Origin: Peribacillus acanthi
GTDB taxonomy: Bacteria > Bacillota > Bacilli > Bacillales > DSM-1321
NCBI RefSeq assembly: GCF_003073175.1
Contig: NZ_QBBX01000003.1
Location: 29,251 to 93,250 of the forward strand
DNA length: 64,000 bases
Reading direction: 5' to 3'
The stretch's first letter is position 1; each line of letters begins with the position of its first letter. Position numbers and translations under genes: made by a program. The notes under the pieces were generated by a model. That model did not search any database, was not told where the DNA came from, and saw nothing but the letters and a program-made list of their open reading frames with translations. This document shows, piece by piece, positions 1 to 8,279 of this stretch.

Positions 1-662
1 ATCCTGGCGAAGAGAAACTTGCGGAAGCATATAAGGAATTACATAAATATCTTTCTGCAGACGACTGGACGAATGCAAGAAAAGTCTATGACACATACCA
101 GAAAGAATTTGACTTATATTTTAAAAAAGCAAAAGTTGATATTGAAAAAGGGTTTGAAAAGAAAGATTCAGAACTCGTTCTTAGAAGCTATCAAGCAGCC
201 TTGAGACTAAATGTTGAGCGGCGCCTTCATTTTGCTCAGGAACAGTTTGAGGATTACGGCCAAGCTAAACTCCTACTGGCTAAGGCAAGAGGGACATTTA
301 CAGTCTTGGATCCAATCCTTGCGGAAAATAAGGACCAAGAATCGGTAGATGCAATTTATAAAGCTTTTGATGATGCGTTGAAAGCACTTGGTAACCCTGG
401 GCTATTTGGGATTGGAAGTAAGAATAACGATAAAGATGCCTTTGACAATAATGTAGCCTTTATCAACAGTGAGCTGGCACCAGCGTTTCCGATTGTTTCG
501 GAAGTAGAAAAAGATAAAAGTCATTTGACAGAAGAGAATTTAAACTTTTTGAATCAAGGGGATGAAGAAGGTAATTCATCGTTTTGGCTATGGTTTTCTA
601 TCATACTTATTGTAGGTTTCTTGCTAATTATCGCCAGCAATAAATTAAGGAAAAAGAAATAG
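1..662 (+). CDS. FTR1-associated extracellular helical protein with C-terminal membrane anchor (5' end missing)
   Basis: The reading frame is open from base 3, so the gene starts before the window. About 219 residues are visible. Most are charged and helical, followed by one hydrophobic segment (about 20 residues ending near base 645) and a positively charged tail, NKLRKKK. This is the topology of an outside-facing domain anchored at its C-terminus. The next gene, 32 bases on, is an FTR1 iron permease. In some Bacillus permeases a similar helical extracytoplasmic domain is fused to the N-terminus of FTR1, so this looks like that domain encoded separately. A role in presenting iron to the permease is inferred from position. 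An internal TTG at 201 is not needed as a start, because the frame and helical character continue upstream. Confidence 0.7.
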   Translation, partial: PGEEKLAEAYKELHKYLSADDWTNARKVYDTYQKEFDLYFKKAKVDIEKGFEKKDSELVLRSYQAALRLNVERRLHFAQEQFEDYGQAKLLLAKARGTFTVLDPILAENKDQESVDAIYKAFDDALKALGNPGLFGIGSKNNDKDAFDNNVAFINSELAPAFPIVSEVEKDKSHLTEENLNFLNQGDEEGNSSFWLWFSIILIVGFLLIIASNKLRKKK

Positions 663-694
663 ATGTAAAAGGTAGTTAGGGGGAGTATTGAGAG

Positions 695-1633
695 ATGGAC
701 TTTCAGGCATTTTTGATTACATTGCGCGAATCTCTTGAGGCTATATTGATTGTAGGTTTGATTTTAAGTTATTTGACAAGAATGAGCGCAGATAAATATA
801 AAAAATGGGTCTACTTAGGTGTTCTACTCGCATTGATTAGTAGCTTTCTTGTTGCTCTTGTCTTCCAAGTAGTTTTCACTGGCTTTGCAAGCTTTGGATC
901 AGAAGTGTATTTGAAGGTTTCCATTATGTTTGCCTCCGTTTTTCTTTTGACTCATATGGTTCATTGGATGAAAAAGCAATCTAAAGATGTGACAGGCGAG
1001 ATGCAAAAGAAAATTCAGGCTGCTTTAACAGCAGGAAGTGTATCAGCCATGATTATCCACTCATATTTAATCGTGGTTCGTGAAGGAGTGGAAACTGTAT
1101 TTTTCTTTGCTGCAATTAGTGGCGGAGACGTTACGAAGGTATTTACTAGCTACGGTGCCCTAAGTGGATTATTACTAGCATTGATGATTGGTTATCTTTT
1201 CTTCTCAGGTACGATGAAGATTTCATTGAAGGCTTTCTTCAATATTACCGGACTACTTATTATGTTCATTGCTGCCGGACTTTTAGTACAAGGGATAGGA
1301 ATCCTACAAGATTTAGGATTAATGGGATCCATGTACACTACAGCTGAAGGAAAACCGGCAGAAGTGTATAATATTGTACACATCCTTCCAGAACACTACG
1401 CCGATGAGTTACATTATCAAAGGGATACTGGTGATGATGTCCTTATATCAGGTCAAGTTGGATTGTTCATGGCAGCTATGTTTGGATATAGTCACAATCC
1501 AACCATCGAACAAATTTTAGGATATTGGGGTTACTTCGGATTCGTCTTTTTCTGGATGTGGTTAATCAAGCATGACAAATTGACTTTATCCTTCCGTAAA
1601 CGGATTGGAAACCTTAATTCGAAACCTAATTAA
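695..1633 (+). CDS. efeU: FTR1 family high-affinity iron permease
   Basis: A 312-residue polytopic membrane protein with the two REXXE iron-binding motifs of the FTR1/EfeU family: RESLE near residue 11 and REGVE near residue 129, each inside a hydrophobic helix. About seven membrane segments are visible. FTR1 permeases move oxidised iron across the cytoplasmic membrane, usually with a cupredoxin or EfeO/EfeB-type partner. Here the partner is probably the anchored protein just upstream, and a peroxidase gene may lie outside the window. The ATG at 695 follows a purine-rich GGGGGAG at about 678-684. A hairpin terminator follows the stop codon. The assignment to FTR1 is firm. The symbol is by family, since the split organisation differs from the fused B. 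subtilis protein. Confidence 0.88.
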   Translation: MDFQAFLITLRESLEAILIVGLILSYLTRMSADKYKKWVYLGVLLALISSFLVALVFQVVFTGFASFGSEVYLKVSIMFASVFLLTHMVHWMKKQSKDVTGEMQKKIQAALTAGSVSAMIIHSYLIVVREGVETVFFFAAISGGDVTKVFTSYGALSGLLLALMIGYLFFSGTMKISLKAFFNITGLLIMFIAAGLLVQGIGILQDLGLMGSMYTTAEGKPAEVYNIVHILPEHYADELHYQRDTGDDVLISGQVGLFMAAMFGYSHNPTIEQILGYWGYFGFVFFWMWLIKHDKLTLSFRKRIGNLNSKPN

Positions 1634-1642
1634 CAGGCATAC

Positions 1643-1680
1643 AAAAGACCCGCTTCATATTGGAGCGAGTCTTTTATTTT
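1643..1680 (+). terminator. Rho-independent terminator after the FTR1 permease
   Basis: The arms AAAGACCCGCTT and GGAGCGAGTCTTT pair with one internal mismatch around a short loop, and a T-rich tail follows. It closes the iron-uptake operon. Confidence 0.7.
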
Positions 1681-1804
1681 ACTTGCGAGGTTTTCTTTCA
1701 TTGGCAATAATGGCCTTATAGTAACTGATTCATTTATGAATGAATAATCATTACTTTTAAATTTTTTCCATAAAAAGGTTCGAGTTAAATAGGGAGTGGA
1801 ACGA

Positions 1805-3304
1805 GTGTTTAACACCGCTAGAAGGTTTTTTTTACCTATGAGTCGATTTAAAAACATCATTATTTCTGTTTTTTCTTGCCTCATTCTTTTATATATCACT
1901 TCTTTGAAATTTGTTTATGCGTACAAATATGCTGCTACGTGGGATATGGTGGATTTTGCCCTTGGAGTTGTCCAGTTTGACTTGCTGCAAATGCAACCTC
2001 ATTTTCCAGGGTACCCGTATTTTATTTTAGGTGGAATGCTATTTTCAAATTTTGCTGAAACACCTCAACTTGCACTAAGTTATTTCAACAGTTTCTTGAT
2101 GTTATCAACCATTATTCCGATTTATTTGTTTGCCAGGGAATATTTATCAAAAGAAAATAGCCTCCTTTTGACAGCGTTCGTCCATTCGATTAGTTACTTA
2201 ATAATTATGGGTGTCCAGCCCATGTCTGAAGGTGCTGCAGTCGCAGTACTTGCATGGTATATATGGAGTCTGAAACTCGCAATCAAAAAAAATAGGTTTT
2301 CTATAAGGCTATTGCCCCTTTTCCTTTTTAGTGTCCTCCTCGGTATTCGATTTTCGTACCTACTATTGGGTGTAGGAATTTTGTTTATGTGGTGGAACAC
2401 CATAAAGAGCGCCAAGGGAGGATGGATAACAGTTATAAAAGAATCAGTGATCGCAGTTGTCTTCCAGTTTCTTTGGGTATCTGCTTTAGCTTCCAATGTT
2501 GGAGGGTGGGAAACCTTCATTCAGATTGCCAATGGCTTTTCAGATGGGCATTTTAATGAATGGGGTGGGACAAGCTTTTCAGAAAATACCTCTACACTAA
2601 GCAGGGGAATGACATTACTCTTTACAAATGTTTTTTGGACGGGTTTATTTTCAAAATCCTATTTTCTGATGGTCATTGGAGGTTTCATCCTTGTTTATCT
2701 TGGTTTTCAGATTATTTTTAACAGGAAACTTTTTTTGCACCCTATGCTTCTAATAATGATGGCTGCATATTTCCTATGGGCGTGGTTTGGCCAGAATATC
2801 GACAAACCAAGGCATATTTTACCTTTGATATTGCTTGCATGTCTTTATATGGGAATATGGCTTCTGAAAAATAATAAGATCAGTATTACAATGATATTTA
2901 TCGTTTTCCTACTTGCCCAAGTATTCATAGGAGTCAATTTACTTAAAGAGCAATATCAACAAACACCTGCAGTTTATCAGTTGGCTAATGACTTGTCTGT
3001 CGCCGACAATCCCTTTATTCTATATACATGGGAAGAAACAAGAGTATTTGAGTATATCAAGAGTCCATTTGAGCATAAAAGAATTCTCACCTATACTCAA
3101 TTTTTAGAGGACATAACATATGCAAAGAATAAACAGATTTATATAACAAACAGAGTGAAAGAAGGATTTATAGCACAAGGTGCTGTTGAGAATGATTTTG
3201 TGAAAGTAAAAAGCTTTCATTCGAATCCTTTATTTGATCCTGTATATGCTTCCATAGAACTTTATGAATGGAAGGGGGAAACTGTAAATGAACGCAAGAA
3301 TTAA
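1805..3304 (+). CDS. Polytopic membrane protein, GT-C glycosyltransferase-like
   Basis: About 499 residues with roughly ten to twelve hydrophobic segments and a soluble C-terminal domain of about 110 residues. An early lumenal-type loop ([16 protein letters not shown], near residue 45) has the paired acidic residues typical of GT-C lipid-linked sugar transferases. A conserved-looking [10 protein letters not shown] stretch follows. This pattern suggests a membrane glycosyltransferase or related protein, but no substrate can be named. I chose the GTG at 1805 because AGGGAGTGG lies 5 to 6 bases upstream. A GTG at 1796 is also in frame but sits directly on that ribosome site. The 3' end overlaps uvrC by 17 bases, so the two are probably co-transcribed. 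B. subtilis has no equivalent gene next to uvrC. Confidence 0.65.
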   Translation: MFNTARRFFLPMSRFKNIIISVFSCLILLYITSLKFVYAYKYAATWDMVDFALGVVQFDLLQMQPHFPGYPYFILGGMLFSNFAETPQLALSYFNSFLMLSTIIPIYLFAREYLSKENSLLLTAFVHSISYLIIMGVQPMSEGAAVAVLAWYIWSLKLAIKKNRFSIRLLPLFLFSVLLGIRFSYLLLGVGILFMWWNTIKSAKGGWITVIKESVIAVVFQFLWVSALASNVGGWETFIQIANGFSDGHFNEWGGTSFSENTSTLSRGMTLLFTNVFWTGLFSKSYFLMVIGGFILVYLGFQIIFNRKLFLHPMLLIMMAAYFLWAWFGQNIDKPRHILPLILLACLYMGIWLLKNNKISITMIFIVFLLAQVFIGVNLLKEQYQQTPAVYQLANDLSVADNPFILYTWEETRVFEYIKSPFEHKRILTYTQFLEDITYAKNKQIYITNRVKEGFIAQGAVENDFVKVKSFHSNPLFDPVYASIELYEWKGETVNERKN

Positions 3305-5063
3305 AGATAAGCTAGCCATCCTACCTGACCAACCGGGCTGTTATTTGATGAAGGATCGTCAAGGAACCATTATTTATGTGGGAAAAGCAAAAATATTGAA
3401 GAACCGTGTACGATCATATTTTACAGGTTCCCATGATGGAAAGACGTTCCGGCTCGTGAATGAAATTGAGGATTTTGAGTACATCGTTACCTCTTCTGAT
3501 ATGGAAGCACTGATTCTTGAGTTGAATTTAATCAAAAAGCATAATCCAAAATATAATGTCATGCTGAAGGATGATAAGACCTATCCGTTCATCCATTTGA
3601 CGAATGAACGTCACCCAAGACTGATCACGACGAGGAAGGTCAAAAAAGGCAAAGGAAAGTACTTTGGTCCTTATCCCAATGTTTTTGCGGCCAATGAAAC
3701 GAAGAAGCTACTCGACCGAATTTATCCACTTCGGAAATGTAATACGCTTCCGGATCGTGTTTGTTTATACTACCATCTTGATCAATGTCTGGCTCCTTGC
3801 ATCAAGGAAGTAACTGAACAGCAATATAAGCAAATAGTTGAAGATATCACCAAATTCCTTGGCGGTGGGTACAAGGAAATCAAGGAAGATTTATTGGTCA
3901 AAATGCATGCTGCCGCGGAAGTGCTCGATTTTGAAAGAGCGAAGGAGTATCGTGATCGAATAGCTCATATCGAAGTAACGATGGAAAAACAAAAAATGAC
4001 GATGACCGACTTTACAGATCGCGATGTATTTGGCTATGCTGTCGATAAAGGATGGATGTGTGTACAAGTTTTCTTCATTAGACAGGGAAAACTGATTGAA
4101 AGGGACGTCTCGATGTTTCCCATCTACGATGAAGCGGAATACGAGTTCCTTACCTTCCTCGGACAGTTTTATGAAATGTCGAATCACTTTAAACCAAAGG
4201 AAATCCTTCTACCAGAGACAGTGGACGCAGAAATGGCCGAAGCGTTATTACAAGTGAAAACCCATTATCCAAAGCGGGGCCAAAAGAAGGATTTATTGAA
4301 GCTTGCCATCAAAAATGCAAATATTGCTCTCCAAGAGAAATTTTCATTGATTGACAGGGATGAAGAACGAACAATTAAGGCTGTGGAGAATCTAGGAGAA
4401 AAACTAGGGATTTATACGCCACATCGCATTGAAGCTTTCGACAATTCCAATATTCAAGGGACCGACCCAGTTTCAGCAATGGTCGTGTTTATAGATGGGA
4501 AAGCAGAGAAAAGAGAATACAGAAAGTACAAAATCAAATCGGTAAAAGGCCCTGATGATTATGAATCCATGCGTGAAGTTGTTAGAAGAAGATACTCTAG
4601 GGTTTTAAAGGAAGGACTTCCTCTCCCAGATTTAATTATCATCGATGGAGGAAAAGGGCATATCGAAGCTGTCCGAGATGTTCTTGAAAACGAACTAGGA
4701 CTTGATATTCCATTATCGGGACTAGTGAAAGATGAAAAGCATCGCACATCTGAATTATTGATTGGAAACCCACTAGAAGTGGTATCCTTGGATAAACGGA
4801 GCCAAGAATTTTATTTATTACAACGAATTCAAGATGAAGTGCATAGATTCGCGATAACGTTCCATAGGCAACTACGCGGTAAAAATGCCATTTCCTCCAA
4901 GCTGGATGAAATACCTGGAGTTGGGGAGAAACGTAGAAAATTACTATTAAAACATTTCGGGTCTATTAAAAAAATGAAAGAAGCCGAAATAGAGGAGTTT
5001 ATTAAAATCGGAATTCCAAAGCCTCTTGCAGAAGAAATCCGTCGAACTCTTTCAGAAGGATAA
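3288..5063 (+). CDS. uvrC: Excinuclease ABC subunit C
   Basis: A 591-residue UvrC, full length for the family. Domains in order are: a GIY-YIG nuclease domain at the N-terminus ([10 protein letters not shown] then YVGKAK) for the 3' incision; a cysteine-containing linker ([13 protein letters not shown]); a UVR motif near residues 205-235 for contact with UvrB; an RNase-H-like endonuclease domain ([20 protein letters not shown]) for the 5' incision; and a helix-hairpin-helix ([18 protein letters not shown]) at the end. It acts in cytoplasmic nucleotide excision repair with UvrA and UvrB. The ATG at 3288 has a strong GAAGGGGGAA site inside the end of the preceding gene, so translation is probably coupled. 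lysC follows behind its own promoter and riboswitch. Confidence 0.97.
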   Translation: MNARIKDKLAILPDQPGCYLMKDRQGTIIYVGKAKILKNRVRSYFTGSHDGKTFRLVNEIEDFEYIVTSSDMEALILELNLIKKHNPKYNVMLKDDKTYPFIHLTNERHPRLITTRKVKKGKGKYFGPYPNVFAANETKKLLDRIYPLRKCNTLPDRVCLYYHLDQCLAPCIKEVTEQQYKQIVEDITKFLGGGYKEIKEDLLVKMHAAAEVLDFERAKEYRDRIAHIEVTMEKQKMTMTDFTDRDVFGYAVDKGWMCVQVFFIRQGKLIERDVSMFPIYDEAEYEFLTFLGQFYEMSNHFKPKEILLPETVDAEMAEALLQVKTHYPKRGQKKDLLKLAIKNANIALQEKFSLIDRDEERTIKAVENLGEKLGIYTPHRIEAFDNSNIQGTDPVSAMVVFIDGKAEKREYRKYKIKSVKGPDDYESMREVVRRRYSRVLKEGLPLPDLIIIDGGKGHIEAVRDVLENELGLDIPLSGLVKDEKHRTSELLIGNPLEVVSLDKRSQEFYLLQRIQDEVHRFAITFHRQLRGKNAISSKLDEIPGVGEKRRKLLLKHFGSIKKMKEAEIEEFIKIGIPKPLAEEIRRTLSEG

Positions 5064-5075
5064 ATACAAAATTCA

Positions 5076-5104
5076 TTGCGGAGTACAAAAACGCGTGATA
5101 TAAT
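5076..5104 (+). promoter_or_regulatory. Sigma-A promoter of lysC
   Basis: A -35 of TTGCGG at 5076-5081 and a -10 of TATAAT at 5099-5104 are separated by 17 bases, and TG precedes the -10. It lies about 40 bases before the lysine riboswitch. Confidence 0.75.
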
Positions 5105-5142
5105 GTTTCGTAATTGAATAATAAAATTACTTTACAAGTTAA

Positions 5143-5376
5143 AGTGATGATAGAGGTGCGAGTTTCAATAGTAATGCCTGGAGAAGGATGAGCTTCAACG
5201 AAGGGTTATGAAAGGGGAAATCGCCGAAGTAAAGCAAACTCATATTTTGCTTGTACTGGTTCAGTATTGAATATTTACTGGATTGTCAAGAATGTTGTTC
5301 TTGGAGAGCTATCTCACTGTGTACTGCGTATTTTTGCGTATTCACAGCAATGAGATCTCTCATTGCTGTTTTTTGC
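5143..5376 (+). ncRNA. Lysine riboswitch (L box) with terminator, controlling lysC
   Basis: The untranslated leader has conserved L-box blocks: GTGATGATAGAGGTGCGA at the start, GGAGAAGGATGAG, then GAAGGGTTATG and GGGGAAATCGCCGAAG. The aptamer runs to about 5317. A perfect 12-base-pair hairpin (ACAGCAATGAGA and its complement, from 5344) with a T-run forms the expression-platform terminator. Lysine binding is expected to favour the terminator and so reduce aspartokinase synthesis. The span fills the interval between uvrC and lysC. Confidence 0.92.
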
Positions 5377-5412
5377 GTTTTCTGGACAAAAAAGATAAAG
5401 GTGGAGAAATCT

Positions 5413-6645
5413 GTGGGACTAATCGTTCAAAAGTTTGGTGGAACATCAGTTGGGAATGTAGATCGAATCCGTAATGTAGCCAAAAGAGTACAGGCTGAAA
5501 AAAATGCAGGAAATGACGTAGTGGTAGTCGTTTCGGCAATGGGAAAAACTACAGACGTGTTAGTAGACATGGCTCGGGAGATATCAGCGTTCCCTAACAA
5601 AAGGGAAATGGATATGCTTCTAACTACGGGTGAACAAGTGACAATCTCTTTATTGGCAATGGCCCTTCACGATATTGGCATTGATGCAATTTCATATACT
5701 GGATGGCAAGCTGGGATGAAAACAGAGAGTGTTTTTGGAAATGCAAGAATCATAGATATTGAAAAAGAGAGAGTTCAAGAACAACTAGCCCTTGGGAAAG
5801 TCGTGGTAGTGGCCGGTTTCCAAGGAATTACAGTTGAAGGCGAGATTACGACCTTAGGTCGAGGTGGATCTGACACAACCGCTGTTGCACTAGCTGCCAT
5901 CCTTAAGGCAGACCGTTGCGACATCTATACTGATGTAACCGGGGTATTTACAACCGATCCAAGGTGTGTTTCGACTGCTAGGAAGTTATTAAGCGTATCG
6001 TATGATGAAATGTTAGAACTGGCCAATCTAGGTGCAGGTGTCTTGCATCCAAGAGCCGTTGAATTTGCAAAAAATTATTCTGTACCATTAGAGGTACGTT
6101 CAAGTATGGTCATGGAACAAGGAACGAGAATTGAGGAGGAAGCTACAATGGAACAAAATTTGGTTGTCAGAGGGATTGCATTTGAAGACGGAATTACTAG
6201 AATCACATTAATTGGATTACCGCATATCGTAGGGACACTTTCTAGCATCTTTACATTACTCGCAAAGAATCATATCAATGTGGATATCATTATTCAAAGT
6301 GCAACATCAGCTGGACAGATGAATCTAAGCTTCTCTATCAAGTCAGATGATTTGAAGGATACTATTGATGTACTGACAGCGAATAAGGAACAGTTGCAGT
6401 ATGAGTCTATTGAAACAGAGAGCGGTCTAGCAAAAGTATCTATCGTAGGTTCTGGAATGGTTTCAAATCCAGGGGTTGCAGCAGAGATGTTCGACGTACT
6501 TGCCAATAATGGAATCGGCATTAAGATGGTAAGTACTTCGGAAATTAAAGTCTCTACTGTCGTTGAATTCGAAAAGATGGTAAAAGCTGTAGAATGTTTA
6601 CATGAAGCATTTCAATTAAGTGAAACGACAGATGTGAAAGCATAA
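5413..6645 (+). CDS. lysC: Lysine-sensitive aspartokinase II, alpha subunit
   Basis: A 410-residue aspartokinase that phosphorylates aspartate in the first step of lysine, threonine, methionine and diaminopimelate synthesis. The catalytic domain begins MGLIVQKFGGTSVGNVDRI with the KFGGTS nucleotide/aspartate motif, and carries TTGEQVTISLLAMAL and TTLGRGGSDTTAVALAA. Two ACT domains follow from about residue 250 and bind lysine. The frame is open farther upstream, but that extension crosses the riboswitch. The GTG at 5413 with AGGTGGAG seven bases before it gives the usual family N-terminus and length. Expression is set by the upstream lysine riboswitch. A bidirectional terminator follows. Confidence 0.96.
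   Translation: MGLIVQKFGGTSVGNVDRIRNVAKRVQAEKNAGNDVVVVVSAMGKTTDVLVDMAREISAFPNKREMDMLLTTGEQVTISLLAMALHDIGIDAISYTGWQAGMKTESVFGNARIIDIEKERVQEQLALGKVVVVAGFQGITVEGEITTLGRGGSDTTAVALAAILKADRCDIYTDVTGVFTTDPRCVSTARKLLSVSYDEMLELANLGAGVLHPRAVEFAKNYSVPLEVRSSMVMEQGTRIEEEATMEQNLVVRGIAFEDGITRITLIGLPHIVGTLSSIFTLLAKNHINVDIIIQSATSAGQMNLSFSIKSDDLKDTIDVLTANKEQLQYESIETESGLAKVSIVGSGMVSNPGVAAEMFDVLANNGIGIKMVSTSEIKVSTVVEFEKMVKAVECLHEAFQLSETTDVKA
6148..6645 (+). CDS. lysC: Aspartokinase II beta subunit from an internal in-frame start of lysC
   Basis: Inside lysC an ATG at 6148 is preceded at 6133-6139 by GAGGAGG, eight bases away, which is a better ribosome site than that of the main start. Translation from it gives 165 residues beginning MEQNLVVRGIAFEDGITRIT, essentially the two ACT domains. 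B. subtilis aspartokinase II is known to be an alpha2-beta2 enzyme whose beta chain comes from such an internal start. The same arrangement is visible here. Confidence 0.75.
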   Translation: MEQNLVVRGIAFEDGITRITLIGLPHIVGTLSSIFTLLAKNHINVDIIIQSATSAGQMNLSFSIKSDDLKDTIDVLTANKEQLQYESIETESGLAKVSIVGSGMVSNPGVAAEMFDVLANNGIGIKMVSTSEIKVSTVVEFEKMVKAVECLHEAFQLSETTDVKA

Positions 6646-6714
6646 TCGAGGTGAAAAGGTCTTTCGAGATGTGATTACCAATACCTCAACAAAAGGATAA
6701 GTGATCAAAAATAA

Positions 6715-6745
6715 AGGCTGAATCCAAATTGGATTCAGCCTATCA
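6715..6745. terminator. Bidirectional terminator between lysC and yslB
   Basis: AGGCTGAATCCA and TGGATTCAGCCT are perfect 12-base arms with a 3-base loop. T-rich sequence on the plus side and A-rich sequence on the other allow use by both convergent genes. Confidence 0.85.
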
Positions 6746-6760
6746 TTTTAACCCATTTTT

Positions 6761-7222
6761 TTATTCAAGTATGTCTTTACTATCCCATTGTACGGTGAAA
6801 AGAACTTTATTAAGCTTTTTTTTCTTTTCTTCTAATGTTTCAGTCATACGTTTTTTTTGCATTTCAATTTGTTGGGCTAGGAATCCAGCCTCTAATTGAA
6901 AATGGCAGTCATCATTTAATTCGAATCTACGTGCTAATACCTCGCCAGAAAGTTCTAGTTCCAGTCCATGCTTTGTTTCTTTCTTCAGTGTGAGAGCTCC
7001 CCAGCCAGCATGGGTAAAGAAATTTAATATTTCGTTAAAGTCATCTACAGGGAATTTTCTTGCCAGTTGCTTTCCTGCCCAGTAAAGGATCTGAGGGCCT
7101 TCTTTGCCGAGGATTTCCTGCAAAACGAATTCGCGTAATATTTCTTGTCCAAAGACGGGCACGTAAGGTTCGGTGGATGTTGTTATAATTTCACTTTTTT
7201 CTTCAAGCAGTTCTTTTTCCAT
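6761..7222 (-). CDS. yslB: YslB, DUF2507 family protein
   Basis: A 153-residue protein that matches YslB in sequence character and position (between lysC and sdhC). It has the features FGQEILREFVLQEILGKEGPQILYWAGKQLARKF and then a beta-rich part ending in basic, coiled-coil-like residues. There is no signal peptide or membrane segment, so it is probably cytoplasmic. The family (DUF2507) is related in fold to V4R-type small-molecule-binding proteins, and its biochemical role is not established. On the minus strand, GAGGGG lies before the ATG. A TATAAT (complement at 7248-7253) lies about 30 bases upstream. Confidence 0.88.
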   Translation of the reverse strand: MEKELLEEKSEIITTSTEPYVPVFGQEILREFVLQEILGKEGPQILYWAGKQLARKFPVDDFNEILNFFTHAGWGALTLKKETKHGLELELSGEVLARRFELNDDCHFQLEAGFLAQQIEMQKKRMTETLEEKKKKLNKVLFTVQWDSKDILE

Positions 7223-7353
7223 GAACTTCCCCTCTTTTCTATTCCATATTATAAAGGAAGCCTAGTTTGGTTTCTACAACAATTGGAAAGAAAAAAGTGA
7301 CAACTTTCATCCAATTAATTTATTTTTCTGGCATTATTTATGTATCCGTTTTC

Positions 7354-7382
7354 TTGACGCTTCATTTTTAGAGGAGTAAAAT
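7354..7382 (+). promoter_or_regulatory. Sigma-A promoter of the sdhCAB operon
   Basis: TTGACG at 7354-7359 and TAAAAT at 7377-7382 are spaced by 17 bases. This would give an untranslated leader of about 215 bases before sdhC. In the rest of the 7223-7603 interval, a weaker TTTAAC/TATAAC pair near 7470-7500 is a second possibility. I see no riboswitch-like structure there. Confidence 0.6.
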
Positions 7383-7603
7383 GTTTATGTCATATTATTG
7401 TTAGAAAATGTAGAAATATGAAGAATTAAATTTTAGAAGTTTTGTATTTTTTTCATGTATTAATGGTTTGTTTAACATTATACTGGTATCGGCTATAACT
7501 ATCTTCAATATAGTATTAGCAACATTTTTCTGCAATGTGAGCGATTAACGGGGGTTATGAGGTCACTGCTTAAAACATTTTAATTAATTAAGGGGGGTAC
7601 AAA

Positions 7604-8212
7604 ATGGCTGGAAATCGTGAGTTTGCTAACCGCAGACTACATTCTTTACTGGGAGTTATTCCAGTTGGGGTATTCTTGATACAGCATTTGGTTGTCAATC
7701 ATTTTGCAACAAGAGGGGCAGAGGCTTTTAACAAAGCAGCTCATTTCATGGAAATGTTGCCTTTTCGGGAATTATTGGAGATTTTCATTATCTTCTTGCC
7801 GTTGCTTTATCATGCAATTTATGGGATTTATATTGCTTTCACTGCAAAAAACAATGTGGGTAGATTCGGTTTCTTTAGAAACTGGATGTTCTTGTTACAA
7901 CGTGTAACAGGAATAATTACGTTGATCTTCCTTGCATGGCACGTTTGGGAAACTAGAATTCAAGCTGCTTTCGGTGCGGAAGTTAATTTCCAAATGATGG
8001 AGGAAATCTTAAGCAATCCATTCATGCTTTGGTTCTACATCATTGGTGTTCTTTCTGCAATTTTCCACTTTGCAAATGGATTATGGTCATTCGCTGTAAG
8101 CTGGGGATTAACTATTACTCCACGTGCACAATTAATTTCTACTTATGTGACTTTAGGTATCTTTGTTGCATTATCTATCGTTGGATTAAGAGCGATTTTT
8201 GCTTTCGTATAA
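7604..8212 (+). CDS. sdhC: Succinate dehydrogenase cytochrome b558 subunit
   Basis: A 202-residue membrane anchor of complex II with five hydrophobic helices. It holds two b-type hemes and passes electrons from the SdhB iron-sulfur clusters to menaquinone. The four axial heme ligand positions known for B. subtilis SdhC are all histidine here: His28, His70, His113 and His155. Numbering from the ATG at 7604 reproduces these positions exactly, which confirms that start. AAGGGGGG lies a few bases upstream. It is the first gene of sdhCAB. Confidence 0.97.
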   Translation: MAGNREFANRRLHSLLGVIPVGVFLIQHLVVNHFATRGAEAFNKAAHFMEMLPFRELLEIFIIFLPLLYHAIYGIYIAFTAKNNVGRFGFFRNWMFLLQRVTGIITLIFLAWHVWETRIQAAFGAEVNFQMMEEILSNPFMLWFYIIGVLSAIFHFANGLWSFAVSWGLTITPRAQLISTYVTLGIFVALSIVGLRAIFAFV

Positions 8213-8232
8213 GAATTATTGATTCATAGCAG

Positions 8233-8248
8233 GCAGAAAATTTTCTGC
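8233..8248. repeat. 16-base perfect palindrome between sdhC and sdhA
   Basis: GCAGAAAA followed directly by its complement TTTTCTGC. It could form a small hairpin in the operon mRNA, perhaps affecting stability or coupling, but has no T-run on the plus strand, so I do not call it a terminator. Confidence 0.4.
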
Positions 8249-8279
8249 ACACGTGTTAGGAAAAAGGGAGTGAATTAAG

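Noticed and set aside
1630-1899. Minus-strand 89-codon frame between the permease and GT-C genes
   Set aside because: It contains the permease terminator and overlaps the GT-C gene start; no ribosome site or recognisable sequence.
5251-5412. In-frame upstream extension of lysC
   Set aside because: It crosses the lysine riboswitch and its terminator; the GTG at 5413 has a ribosome site and gives the family N-terminus.
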